Below, piece after piece: positions 34,473 through 42,226 of a stretch of 64,000 nucleotides of DNA (position 1 is its first letter; each line of letters opens with the position of its first letter). Source of the stretch: Mangrovimicrobium sp033283385 (lineage in GTDB: Bacteria > Pseudomonadota > Gammaproteobacteria > Pseudomonadales > Halieaceae); contig JAWMQQ010000001.1 in NCBI GenBank assembly GCA_033283385.1, positions 1,054,001 to 1,118,000 on the forward strand, in the 5' to 3' direction. Below the pieces are notes generated by a model. It worked only from the letters and a program-made list of their open reading frames with translations, ran no database searches and was not told the DNA's origin. A program made the position numbers and the translations under genes.

Positions 34473-35387
34473 ATGAAGATCAATGCCACACTGCCTTTCG
34501 ACCACACTTTCGCCCCGGACGAGTTCCTGCACATGGAGGCGGTGCAGCGGGTCGGTACCACCCTGGAGCGCGCCGGTTTCAACGGCGGCAATGTCACCGA
34601 CCACCCGTGCCCCACGGCGCGCTGGCTGGACGCGGGCGGTCACGACGCCCAGGACCCCTTCGTCATGCTCAGCCTGGTCGCCGCCTGCACCACCACGCTG
34701 CGCCTGCAGACGGGCATCCTGGTATTGCCCTACCGCAACCCGTTCATCGTCGCGCGCATGGCGGCCACGCTGGATGTGTTCTCCAATGGCCGCCTGAGCC
34801 TGAGTTTCGGCGCCGGTTACCTCAAGGGCGAGTACTTCGCGCTGGGCGCGGACTTCGACAGCCGCAACGAGATCATGGACGAGTACATGCAGGCGATGAA
34901 GGCCGCCTGGACCGGCGAGAACTTCGACTTCGAGGGCACCGGCTACAGCGCCCGCGGCTGCCGCATCAACCCGCGCCCGGTGCAGCGCCCGCATCCGCCG
35001 CTGATGGTCGGCGGCAACGCGCCGCGGGCGATCCGCCGCGCCGTGGACCTGGGCGACGCCTGGAACCCCTTCTTCACCCAGCAGGGGCCGCTGGCGGCCA
35101 CCGCGCGCACCACCGCCATGAGCAGCGACGACGACCTGGTCAAGGGCATCACGTACATGAATGAGTACTGCGAGAAAGTCGGCCGCGAGACTCCGCCCGA
35201 GGTATTCCTGGCCAGTATCGTCCAGCCCGGGGAGAAGCTCTCGGCCCAGGAACTGATCGACAAGATCGGCTACTACAAATCGCTGGGTATCGTCGGGGCG
35301 GCCGCGAACGTGGACGGTAGCACCCTGGACGAATGGTGCGACAACGCCGAGTGGTTCGGCTCAGAGGTGATTGCGAAGCTGGACTGA
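34473..35387 (+). CDS. LLM-class flavin/F420-dependent oxidoreductase, second copy
   Basis: 304 aa luciferase-like barrel: LERAGFNGGNVTDHP, TTLRLQTGILVLPYRNPF, LDVFSNGRLSLSFGAGYLKGE, PPLMVGGNAPRAIRRAVDLGDAWNP. It is related to the gene at 30475 but clearly divergent. It ends the plus-strand run. After it, 35388-35486 holds only a GC hairpin (GGCGGCGG 35414-35421 / CCGCCGCC 35431-35438) without a T-tract. Confidence 0.88.
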   Translation: MKINATLPFDHTFAPDEFLHMEAVQRVGTTLERAGFNGGNVTDHPCPTARWLDAGGHDAQDPFVMLSLVAACTTTLRLQTGILVLPYRNPFIVARMAATLDVFSNGRLSLSFGAGYLKGEYFALGADFDSRNEIMDEYMQAMKAAWTGENFDFEGTGYSARGCRINPRPVQRPHPPLMVGGNAPRAIRRAVDLGDAWNPFFTQQGPLAATARTTAMSSDDDLVKGITYMNEYCEKVGRETPPEVFLASIVQPGEKLSAQELIDKIGYYKSLGIVGAAANVDGSTLDEWCDNAEWFGSEVIAKLD

Positions 35388-35486
35388 CGCCGCGGTATAG
35401 CCTGTCGCGAGGAGGCGGCGGGGAATCTCACCGCCGCCCGGGATCCTGCCCCGGCGCGGCGGCGCGACTGGTATGAAGAGCCCTGC

Positions 35487-35807
35487 CTAGATCTGGCTCT
35501 CGGGCAGGCGGACCACCAGGCCGTCGAGTGAGTCCTCGACGACGATCTGGCAGCTCAGGCGGCTGTTCGGCTGCGCTTCCATGACGAAATCGAGCATCTG
35601 CTCTTCCACATCGTCGGGCTTGCCGGTCTTTTCGACCCAGGCATCGTCGACGTAGCAGTGGCAGGTGGCGCAGCTGCAGGCGCCGCCGCAGTCGGCGAGA
35701 ATGCCGGGGACGCCGTTGTCCAGGGCGGCCTGCATGACGCTGGTGCCGGCGGCGACGTGTACCTCGTGCTCCTCGCCGGTGTGTGTGATGAACTTGATCT
35801 GTGGCAT
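35487..35807 (-). CDS. [2Fe-2S] ferredoxin, adrenodoxin/putidaredoxin type
   Basis: 106 aa. The cluster ligands C40, C46, C49 and C86 (DCGGACSCATCH and LSCQ) match the C-x5-C-x2-C-x36-C spacing of P450-system ferredoxins; two extra Cys (C44, C51) lie in the loop. It follows the ferredoxin reductase by 30 bp in the same operon. The pair should deliver NADH electrons to a P450 or ring hydroxylase located elsewhere. Confidence 0.93.
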   Translation of the reverse strand: MPQIKFITHTGEEHEVHVAAGTSVMQAALDNGVPGILADCGGACSCATCHCYVDDAWVEKTGKPDDVEEQMLDFVMEAQPNSRLSCQIVVEDSLDGLVVRLPESQI

Positions 35808-35837
35808 ATCCGGTAAAACCTCTCGCTCAGTTGGCGG

Positions 35838-37064
35838 CTAGCTGAAAGCCTGTTGTATCTCGATGGATTCATCGGCCAGCTTCGCCGGGTCGGCGTTCTG
35901 TCCGCTGCCCAGCGCGCGCCGGGTCATCATGAATTCCTTGGGCCGGTTGATGGCGTCCACCGCCAGCAGGCGGTCGCCCTCGAAGTAGAAGGCGGCGAAG
36001 CTGCGGCCGGCCTCGGTGTCGCCGCGCAGCACCACGCGATCGAAGCCCTGTGACAGGCCGGCGATCTGCAGCTTCAGGTCGTACTGGTCGGACCAGAACC
36101 AGGGCAGCGTGTTGTACGCCTCCAGCTTGCCGCACAGGGTGTTGGCGGCGGTCTTGGCCTGGTCGGTGGCGTTCTGTACCGACTCCAGGCGCAGGCGGCG
36201 CTGGTAGATCGGGTTGTAGTGGTTGGTGCAGTCGCCCGCGGCGACGATGTCGTGGTCCGAGGTGCGGGCGAACTCGTCGACCACGATGCCGTTGTCGATT
36301 TCCAGGCCAGCCGCTTCGGCCAGTTCCACGTCGGGCATGACGCCCACGCCGATGATGACCACGTCCGCCGGGATCGAGGTACCGTCGGCCAGTTGTACGG
36401 ACTGTACGTTGCCGCTGCCCTGCAGGGACTCGACGGCCGCCTCGCAGATGATGTTGACGCCTTCTTCGCCGTGCACGCGGCTGTAGAACGCGGAGACCTC
36501 CGGCGCGGTGACGCGCTGCAGTACGCGGGGCATGGCTTCCAGTACGGTGACGTTCATGCCCATCTTGCGCATGGATGCGGCGGTCTCGAGGCCGATGTAG
36601 CCGCCGCCGATGATGACCGCGGACTTGCCCTTGCCGATGTAGCCGCGAATCTGGTCGACATCGCGCAGGTCGCGCAGGTAGCAGACGCCGCCGAGCTCAT
36701 GGCCGGGGAGGTTGCTCAACTTGCGCACCTTGGCGCCGGTGACCAGGGCCAGCTTGGTGTAGCCGATGCTGGCGCTGTCGTGCAGCGTGATGCACTTGTT
36801 GTCGCGGTCGATGCCGGTTACCCGGTTGCCGAGCAGCAGGTCGATGTCAGACTTCTCGTAGAACGAGGCGGGGCGGATCAGCAGCTCGTCGCTGTGCTTG
36901 TCGCCGTTGAGATAGCCCTTTGAGAGCGGCGGCCGGTGATAGGGCGGGATGGCCTCGTCGCCGACGACCGAAATCTTGCCGGTCCAGCCGGACTGGCGCA
37001 GGCTGGTTGCGAGTTGCGCTCCCGCGTGGCTGGCGCCGATGATTATCGCATGCTCGGTGCTCAT
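35838..37064 (-). CDS. FAD-dependent ferredoxin reductase (putidaredoxin/rhodocoxin reductase type)
   Basis: 408 aa. Two Rossmann motifs: IIIGASHAGAQLATSLR for FAD and VIIGGGYIGLETAASMR for NADH. IVVDEFARTSDHDIVAAGDCT is the third FAD contact, and RLESVQNATDQAKTAA is the usual reductase signature. The C-terminal domain is of the reductase_C type (PWFWSDQYDLKLQIAG). It reduces the [2Fe-2S] ferredoxin encoded next. RBS aggaga. The 290 bp upstream (37065-37354) hold no gene; a weak TTGCAT-17-TATCTT promoter may lie at 37240-37268 on the minus strand. Confidence 0.94.
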   Translation of the reverse strand: MSTEHAIIIGASHAGAQLATSLRQSGWTGKISVVGDEAIPPYHRPPLSKGYLNGDKHSDELLIRPASFYEKSDIDLLLGNRVTGIDRDNKCITLHDSASIGYTKLALVTGAKVRKLSNLPGHELGGVCYLRDLRDVDQIRGYIGKGKSAVIIGGGYIGLETAASMRKMGMNVTVLEAMPRVLQRVTAPEVSAFYSRVHGEEGVNIICEAAVESLQGSGNVQSVQLADGTSIPADVVIIGVGVMPDVELAEAAGLEIDNGIVVDEFARTSDHDIVAAGDCTNHYNPIYQRRLRLESVQNATDQAKTAANTLCGKLEAYNTLPWFWSDQYDLKLQIAGLSQGFDRVVLRGDTEAGRSFAAFYFEGDRLLAVDAINRPKEFMMTRRALGSGQNADPAKLADESIEIQQAFS

Positions 37065-37354
37065 GACTTCTCCTGTTTCTTATCTCCGGTACGCCGGGTG
37101 CCGGCGTGACAGGCCCGGGCGATTCGGCCCACCCTGGGGCAGTCCAGGAGCTCTGTAGCAAAAGCGGGGCAGTTCGCCGGAGGCTTCCTTCTCCCGTCCG
37201 GTAACGAACCTGTTTCGAGAGCTGGTTTTTGGGGAGGGAAAGATACCGAATACCCCCCGTGAATGCAATTTACATGACAACTTTCTGTCGCGGACTTTAC
37301 TCGCCGGGGCTGCTCGTATCACCCAGTGAGTCAAGCCGGCGGAACTGCCGCGCC

Positions 37355-37987
37355 TCAGGGCTGGCGGCCGTTGGCGATTGCCTCCAGCAGTACTTCGATC
37401 ATCCAGCTGATCAGCCGGCTGGCCTGTTCGGGCTCGATGTTCCAGTCTGCGATCAGGCGCTCGTAATAGGGCGGGTTCCAGAACAGGTCCAGCATGGCGG
37501 CCACGGCGCGCTGTTCGCCCGGCGCGCGGTCCGGCAGGGAGCGCTGTACCGACTCCAGCAGGGCGATGCGCCGCACCTCGTCCATGGAGGCGAAGGTGGG
37601 ATCCGTCTCCGTCTGCGGGACGGTGGCGAAGGAGGAGAGGTAGTCGAACATGCGCTGGGTGATTTTCGGGAAATCCTCCATGCGCAGGTTGCTGAGATCG
37701 ATGCCGGAATCCGCCACCAGGCGTTGCATGACCGCGTCGCGCAGGTTGTTTTCGCTGGCGAAGTGCCGGTAGACGGTGCGCTCGCTCACCCCGGCGCATT
37801 CGCTCACGGCGCGCGCTGTCAGGTTGGTCCAGTCCCAGGTGGGAAAACCGTGAACCAGCTCGACACCGGCGAGCACGATGCGCTCGCGGGTCTGTGCACT
37901 TTGCTGCTGTCGCAACGGGCTGTTGTAGCGCCGCTTGCTTGCGGATGGATCGTCCGCGGATTTTCCCGGGCTGGCTGGTGAGTTCAT
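37355..37987 (-). CDS. TetR-family transcriptional regulator
   Basis: 210 aa from ATG 37987 (AAGG RBS); two further ATG codons at 38017 and 38020 lack a ribosome site. HTH: RERIVLAGVELV, NLTARAVSECAGVSERTVYRHF, ENNLRDAVMQRL. The effector is unknown. It diverges from the thiolase gene. TCATATGA (38007-38014) and ATGA-CA-TCAT (38011-38020) just upstream are palindromic and could be its operator. Confidence 0.88.
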   Translation of the reverse strand: MNSPASPGKSADDPSASKRRYNSPLRQQQSAQTRERIVLAGVELVHGFPTWDWTNLTARAVSECAGVSERTVYRHFASENNLRDAVMQRLVADSGIDLSNLRMEDFPKITQRMFDYLSSFATVPQTETDPTFASMDEVRRIALLESVQRSLPDRAPGEQRAVAAMLDLFWNPPYYERLIADWNIEPEQASRLISWMIEVLLEAIANGRQP

Positions 37988-38054
37988 CTTTGCCTTATCG
38001 TGTCTTTCATATGACATCATAACAGAGTGCCGCCAGTGTGGTCATGCGGTGCCG

Positions 38055-38083
38055 TTGAACGACCCTGGCAAGCTGTGTATAGT
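38055..38083 (+). promoter_or_regulatory. Candidate sigma-70 promoter of the thiolase gene
   Basis: TTGAAC (38055-38060), exactly 17 bp, TATAGT (38078-38083). The leader to ATG 38155 would be about 65 nt. The TetR-side palindromes lie about 40 bp upstream. Confidence 0.65.
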
Positions 38084-38154
38084 CTGCGCACGCCGCCGCG
38101 CGGCCCCGCTGTCACGCAAAAGCCCCCGTACAGAAAGCCCTCGAGGAGATGCAG

Positions 38155-39408
38155 ATGTCCGAAGCGTTTATCATCGACGCCGTGCGCACGCCGCGCGGAA
38201 TTGGCAAACCCGGCAAGGGAGCGCTGGTCGATCTTCACCCGCACCAACTCGCCGCCACCGTGATGCGCGCGCTGCGCGACCGCAACAACCTGGATACCGG
38301 CGATATCGACGACATCGTCTGGGGTACCAGCGCGCAAAAGAGCAAGCAGGCCGGCGACCTCGCCCGCATGGCGGCCCTCTACGCCGGCTTCGACACCCGC
38401 GCCAGCGGGGTGACCATGGATCGTTTTTGCGGCAGCGGTATCACCGCCACCAGCATGGCGGCGGGACAGATCGCCGCGGGCTTCGAAGACCTGCTGATCG
38501 CCGGCGGCACCGAGATGATGTCGCTGGTCACCAGCGTGGGCATGGAAGAAATGAAGGCCGGTCTGCCGTCGCTGGGCATGAGCATCGGTAACCCCACCCT
38601 GCAGGCCATGCACCCGCAGTCGCACCAGGGCGTGTGCGCGGACGCCATCGCCAGCATCGAGGGCATCTCCCGCGAGGACCTCGACGCCTTCGCGCTGGAG
38701 AGCCAGAAACGCGCTGCCGTGGCCATCGCCGAGGGCCGTTTCGACCGCTCCCTGGTGCCGGTACTGGATGAAGACGGCAAGGTGGTCCTGGATCACGAGG
38801 AATACCCCCGCCCGAGCACCACGGCCCAGAGCCTCGCCGGCCTGGATCCCAGCTTCGCCAAGATCGCCGACTTCCCCTCGCCGGGCGGCACGCTGACCTT
38901 CCGCCAGCTGATCAACCAGCGCTACCCGGACGTCGAGATCAAGCACGTGCACCACGCGGGCAACTCCTCCGGCGTGGTCGACGGCGCCGCGGCCCTGCTG
39001 CTGGCCTCGAAGCGCTACGCGGACGAGCACGGCCTGAAGCCGCGCGCCCGCGTTGTCGCCGCCACCAACCTCGGCGACGACCCCACCCTGATGCTCAACG
39101 CCCCCGGCCCGTCCGTGCGCAAACTGCTGGCCCGCACCGGCCTGACCCTGGACGACATCGACCTGATCGAGATCAACGAGGCCTTCGCCGTGGTGGTCGA
39201 GAAGTTCATCCGCGACCTCGGCGCCGACCGCGACAAGATCAACGTGAACGGCGGCGCGATCGCCCTGGGCCACCCGATCGGCGCCACCGGCGCCGTACTG
39301 ATAGGCACCGTGCTGGACGAACTGGAGCGCCGCGACCTGCAGCGCGGCCTGGTCACCATGTGCGCCGCCGGCGGCATGGCGCCGGCCATCCTGATCGAAC
39401 GCGTCTGA
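38155..39408 (+). CDS. Acetyl-CoA acetyltransferase / 3-ketoacyl-CoA thiolase
   Basis: 417 aa from ATG 38155 (gaggag RBS; ATG 38149 precedes it). True catalytic thiolase: C92 (MDRFCGSGITA), His in NGGAIALGHPIGATGA and the second Cys in MCAAGGMAPAI. INEAFAVV is conserved. It cleaves a 3-ketoacyl-CoA to acetyl-CoA and a shortened acyl-CoA, the expected last step of side-chain or opened-ring beta-oxidation. It is followed after 11 bp by a lone E2-type acyltransferase. Confidence 0.94.
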   Translation: MSEAFIIDAVRTPRGIGKPGKGALVDLHPHQLAATVMRALRDRNNLDTGDIDDIVWGTSAQKSKQAGDLARMAALYAGFDTRASGVTMDRFCGSGITATSMAAGQIAAGFEDLLIAGGTEMMSLVTSVGMEEMKAGLPSLGMSIGNPTLQAMHPQSHQGVCADAIASIEGISREDLDAFALESQKRAAVAIAEGRFDRSLVPVLDEDGKVVLDHEEYPRPSTTAQSLAGLDPSFAKIADFPSPGGTLTFRQLINQRYPDVEIKHVHHAGNSSGVVDGAAALLLASKRYADEHGLKPRARVVAATNLGDDPTLMLNAPGPSVRKLLARTGLTLDDIDLIEINEAFAVVVEKFIRDLGADRDKINVNGGAIALGHPIGATGAVLIGTVLDELERRDLQRGLVTMCAAGGMAPAILIERV

Positions 39409-39419
39409 GGAAGGCCGAT

Positions 39420-40151
39420 ATGAGCGATATGCTGCCCTGGCCGGTCGAGGACTACGCTACCCTCGGCCCCGTCGAGGAAAAGAAGCTGGGCAAGATCCAG
39501 CAGTACGTGGGCAAGGTCATGCACCGCAACTGGAGCTCGATCCCCCACGTCACCCACCACGACGAAGCCGACATCACCGTGTTCGAGCAGCGCCGCAAGG
39601 CGTGGAATGCGGAGCACCCCGAGCAGAAGCGCACGCTCCTGCCGGCGCTGGTGAAAGCCTCAGTGGCGATGCTGGAAAAATTCCCCCAGTTCAACTGCTC
39701 GCTGTCCGCGGACGGCGCGACCCTGTACCAGAAGCAGTACTACAACATCGGTTTCGCCGTGGACATTCCCGGTGGCCTGCTGGTGCCGGTAGTGAAGAAC
39801 TGCGACCAGAAGTCGCTGGACGAGATCACCAGCGACATCGTGGAACTGTCGAACAAGGCGCGCGGCCCGGGCCTGCCGATGCAGGACATGTCCGGCGGCT
39901 GCTTCACCCTGTCATCCCTGGGGCACATCGGCGGCACGGCGTTTACCCCGATCATCAACGCGCCGGAAGTGGCCATCCTGGGCATTACCCGCACCCAGCA
40001 GCGCTACGTGCCGGGCGAGGACGGCCAGCCCGAGCTGCGCCAGATGCTGCCGCTCTCCCTGAGCTACGACCATCGCGTCATCAACGGCGCCGACGCCGCG
40101 CGCTTCCTGGCCTCCATGGCCACCTGGCTGGGCGAGTTCGAATTCAGCTGA
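39420..40151 (+). CDS. Stand-alone 2-oxoacid dehydrogenase E2-type acyltransferase domain
   Basis: 243 aa, only the catalytic CAT-like domain. There is no lipoyl domain (no DKA/V lipoyl-lysine motif) and no E1/E3-binding domain, which are present in normal E2 proteins of over 400 aa. QYYNIGFAVDIPGGLLVPVV and TLSSLGHIGGTAFTPIINAPE are the core. The active-site signature DHRxxxDG reads DHRVING: H218 is kept, the Asp is N222. It may transfer acyl groups to or from CoA without a lipoyl arm, or be non-catalytic. Coupling to the thiolase suggests a CoA-linked role. Confidence 0.85.
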   Translation: MSDMLPWPVEDYATLGPVEEKKLGKIQQYVGKVMHRNWSSIPHVTHHDEADITVFEQRRKAWNAEHPEQKRTLLPALVKASVAMLEKFPQFNCSLSADGATLYQKQYYNIGFAVDIPGGLLVPVVKNCDQKSLDEITSDIVELSNKARGPGLPMQDMSGGCFTLSSLGHIGGTAFTPIINAPEVAILGITRTQQRYVPGEDGQPELRQMLPLSLSYDHRVINGADAARFLASMATWLGEFEFS

Positions 40152-40152
40152 T

Positions 40153-40329
40153 GCAGGAGCCTGCCACGTAGGCGATACCGCTTCTGTAGGAGCCTGCTAC
40201 GCAGGCGATACCGCTTCCGCAGGAGCCTGCCACGCAGGCGGTACCGCTTCTGTAGGAGCCTGCTACGCAGGCGATCGCGCACAGAGTGCGCTCCTACAGG
40301 GCGCGATCGCCTGCGTAGCAGGCTCCTAC
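40153..40329. repeat. REP cluster 6: four direct units (33-bp period) and two inverted units
   Basis: Feet at 40153, 40186, 40219 and 40252, spaced 33 bp; the first and third have GCAG in place of GTAG and a CAC loop. The alternating pattern (variant, standard, variant, standard) suggests duplication of a 66-bp pair. Inverted GCGCAC-type (about 40276-40297) and GCCTGC-type (to 40329) units follow. This is the last REP cluster in the window. Confidence 0.92.
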
Positions 40330-40385
40330 AAAAAAATCGGGGACGGAGGAGCCAAATTTTAGCTCATCCGTCCCCGATTTTTTTT
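40330..40385. terminator. Bidirectional Rho-independent terminator
   Basis: Seven A residues, TCGGGGACGGA (40337-40347), a 19-nt loop, TCCGTCCCCGA (40367-40377) and eight T residues. It is symmetric and lies between the convergent E2-like (+) and acyl-CoA ligase (-) genes, so it can end transcription from both sides. Confidence 0.93.
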
Positions 40386-40389
40386 GGGG

Positions 40390-41889
40390 TCAGGCGTCCT
40401 GGAACATGGCGCGCACCTGGCGGCGCAGCAGCTTGCCCATTTCGTTGTAGGGGAGTTCGTCGACCACGGCGATACGCTCGGGGACGCGGGAGGAGCGCAG
40501 GCGGTCCTTGATCAGGGCCTTGAGCTCGTCGTCGCTGGGGCGCTCGTGACCCGGACGGATGACCACCGCGATACCCACGGCTTCGCCCCACTCGGTGGAG
40601 GGCACGCCGACGGCGACCGACTCGGCGATGGCCGGGTGGGCGTCGAGTACGTCCTCGATTTCACCGGGGGAGATGTTCTCGCCGCCGCGCACGATGACGT
40701 CGTCCGCGCGTCCGGCCAGGAACAGGTAGCCCTCTTCATCCAGCCAGCCGGCGTCGCGGGTGGGGAACCAGCCCTCGGCGTCCAGCGCGGAGCGCTCGCG
40801 GTATTCGCCCGACACCTGCTCGCCGCGCACGTAGATCTCACCGCGCTCGCCAGCGGGCAGCACGTTGCCGTCCTCGTCGCGAATCTCCAGCTCGATGGTG
40901 GGCAGCGGGCGGCCCACGGAGCCCAGCCGCGCGCGCACCTTGGGATCGCTGGAGGCGAAGGCCTCGCGGTGATCCTCGGGACCGAGCAGGGCGATGGTGG
41001 AGCTGGTTTCGGTCAGGCCGTAGGCGTTGGTGAAGTTGGTCTCCGGCATCAGCTCCAGGGCGCGCTCGATCAGCTCCTGGGGCATGCGGCCGCCGCCGTA
41101 GGCGATGGCCTGCAGGTGGGAAAGATCAGCTTCCACACCCGCGTCCAGGCGCTCGATGATGCGCGCCAGCATGGTCGGCACCACGAAGGCGTTGGTGACC
41201 TTCTCGCTGGAAACCAGCCGCAGCCACTCGTCCGGCTCGAAGGCCGGCAGCAGCACGATGCGGCGCATCGAGTAGATCGAGCTCATCAGCGCGGAGATGC
41301 CGGCGATGTGGTAGGGCGGCACGCAGACCAGTTGCGCGTCGTCCTCGTCGGCGGACATGAAGTCCACGGTGCCGAGGATGTAGCCCAGCAGGTTGGAGTG
41401 ACGCAGCAGCGCAGCCTTGGGCGCGGCGGTGGTGCCGCTGGTGAAGATCTGCGCGGCGATACCCTCGCCCTCGCGCTCCTCGCCGGAGGCGCCTTCGGCA
41501 GCGGCTTCCGCCGCGGCGATGAATTCATCGCGACTGAGGAACTTGTGGCCGGCGTCGCCGTTGAGGCGCTGGGCGCGCGCGGTGTCGCCGATGACGCAGG
41601 CGGGTGCGATGCGGCCGAGCAGGGCGCCCAGGTCCTCGTCCGCCAGCCGGTAGTTCAGCGGGACATAGGGCACGCCGGCCAGCGCCGCGCCGAACAGGGC
41701 GATGGGGGCCGCCGCGCTGCTCTCGTCGAGCAGGGCGACATACTGGCAGCCTGCGCCGGTGATGACATCGGCGGCGCCGCGGGCGGCGTCGGCGAGTTCG
41801 GCATAGTTCCAGCGACGGCCGTCGCAGACCAGCGCGGTACGCTCAGCACCCGCGTCAGCCGCCATCTGCAGCAGGAGAAATATATTCAT
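40390..41889 (-). CDS. Acyl-CoA synthetase (ANL superfamily, AMP-binding)
   Basis: 499 aa. The P-loop-like A3 motif is FTSGTTAAPKA, A5 is YGLTETS, A7/A8 is GWLDEEGYLFLAGRADD with GGENISPGEIE, and the catalytic Lys region is NEMGKLLRR. It activates a carboxylic acid to its CoA thioester through an acyl-adenylate. The specificity is not visible. It is the third gene of a minus-strand operon after a CoA-transferase and a small unknown protein. Confidence 0.93.
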   Translation of the reverse strand: MNIFLLLQMAADAGAERTALVCDGRRWNYAELADAARGAADVITGAGCQYVALLDESSAAAPIALFGAALAGVPYVPLNYRLADEDLGALLGRIAPACVIGDTARAQRLNGDAGHKFLSRDEFIAAAEAAAEGASGEEREGEGIAAQIFTSGTTAAPKAALLRHSNLLGYILGTVDFMSADEDDAQLVCVPPYHIAGISALMSSIYSMRRIVLLPAFEPDEWLRLVSSEKVTNAFVVPTMLARIIERLDAGVEADLSHLQAIAYGGGRMPQELIERALELMPETNFTNAYGLTETSSTIALLGPEDHREAFASSDPKVRARLGSVGRPLPTIELEIRDEDGNVLPAGERGEIYVRGEQVSGEYRERSALDAEGWFPTRDAGWLDEEGYLFLAGRADDVIVRGGENISPGEIEDVLDAHPAIAESVAVGVPSTEWGEAVGIAVVIRPGHERPSDDELKALIKDRLRSSRVPERIAVVDELPYNEMGKLLRRQVRAMFQDA

Positions 41890-41899
41890 CGCGGTGTGA

Positions 41900-42190
41900 T
41901 CAGTCGGAGGAGGGGAGGGACTTCGCGTCCTTGGTCTTCAGGATCACGCCGTCGATGGCCAGCGAACCCTTGCCCGCTTTTACACACAGCAGCTCGACAG
42001 TGCCCGCCTCGTCGACGTAGCGCTTGCCCATCTGGGTGCCTTCGGCAAATGCATCAGCCAGGGCGCCGGCCTCGGCCGGTTTTTCGTCGAGCATCGGCGC
42101 GCCGCCGCACTCGACGACGGCGTCGCTGCCGCGGATGACCATTACTTCGGTGTCACAGACTGCGCTTTTCAGTTTGGTTCCAGGTTTCAT
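41900..42190 (-). CDS. Small hypothetical protein between CoA-transferase and CoA-ligase
   Basis: 96 aa. KLKSAVCDTEVMVIRGSD, VVECGGAPM and TVELLCVKAGKGSLAIDG suggest a compact beta-rich fold with two conserved-looking Cys (C12, C28). I cannot assign a family name. It sits 10 bp from the ligase and 36 bp from the CoA-transferase, so it is most likely an accessory of CoA activation. Confidence 0.7.
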   Translation of the reverse strand: MKPGTKLKSAVCDTEVMVIRGSDAVVECGGAPMLDEKPAEAGALADAFAEGTQMGKRYVDEAGTVELLCVKAGKGSLAIDGVILKTKDAKSLPSSD

Positions 42191-42226
42191 ACGTCTCTCG
42201 TTACAACTTGCTTGGGTAGTGTGTTG

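Noticed and set aside
35414..35438. GC hairpin between the LLM and ferredoxin genes as a terminator
   Set aside because: The stem is good but there is no U-tract on either strand.
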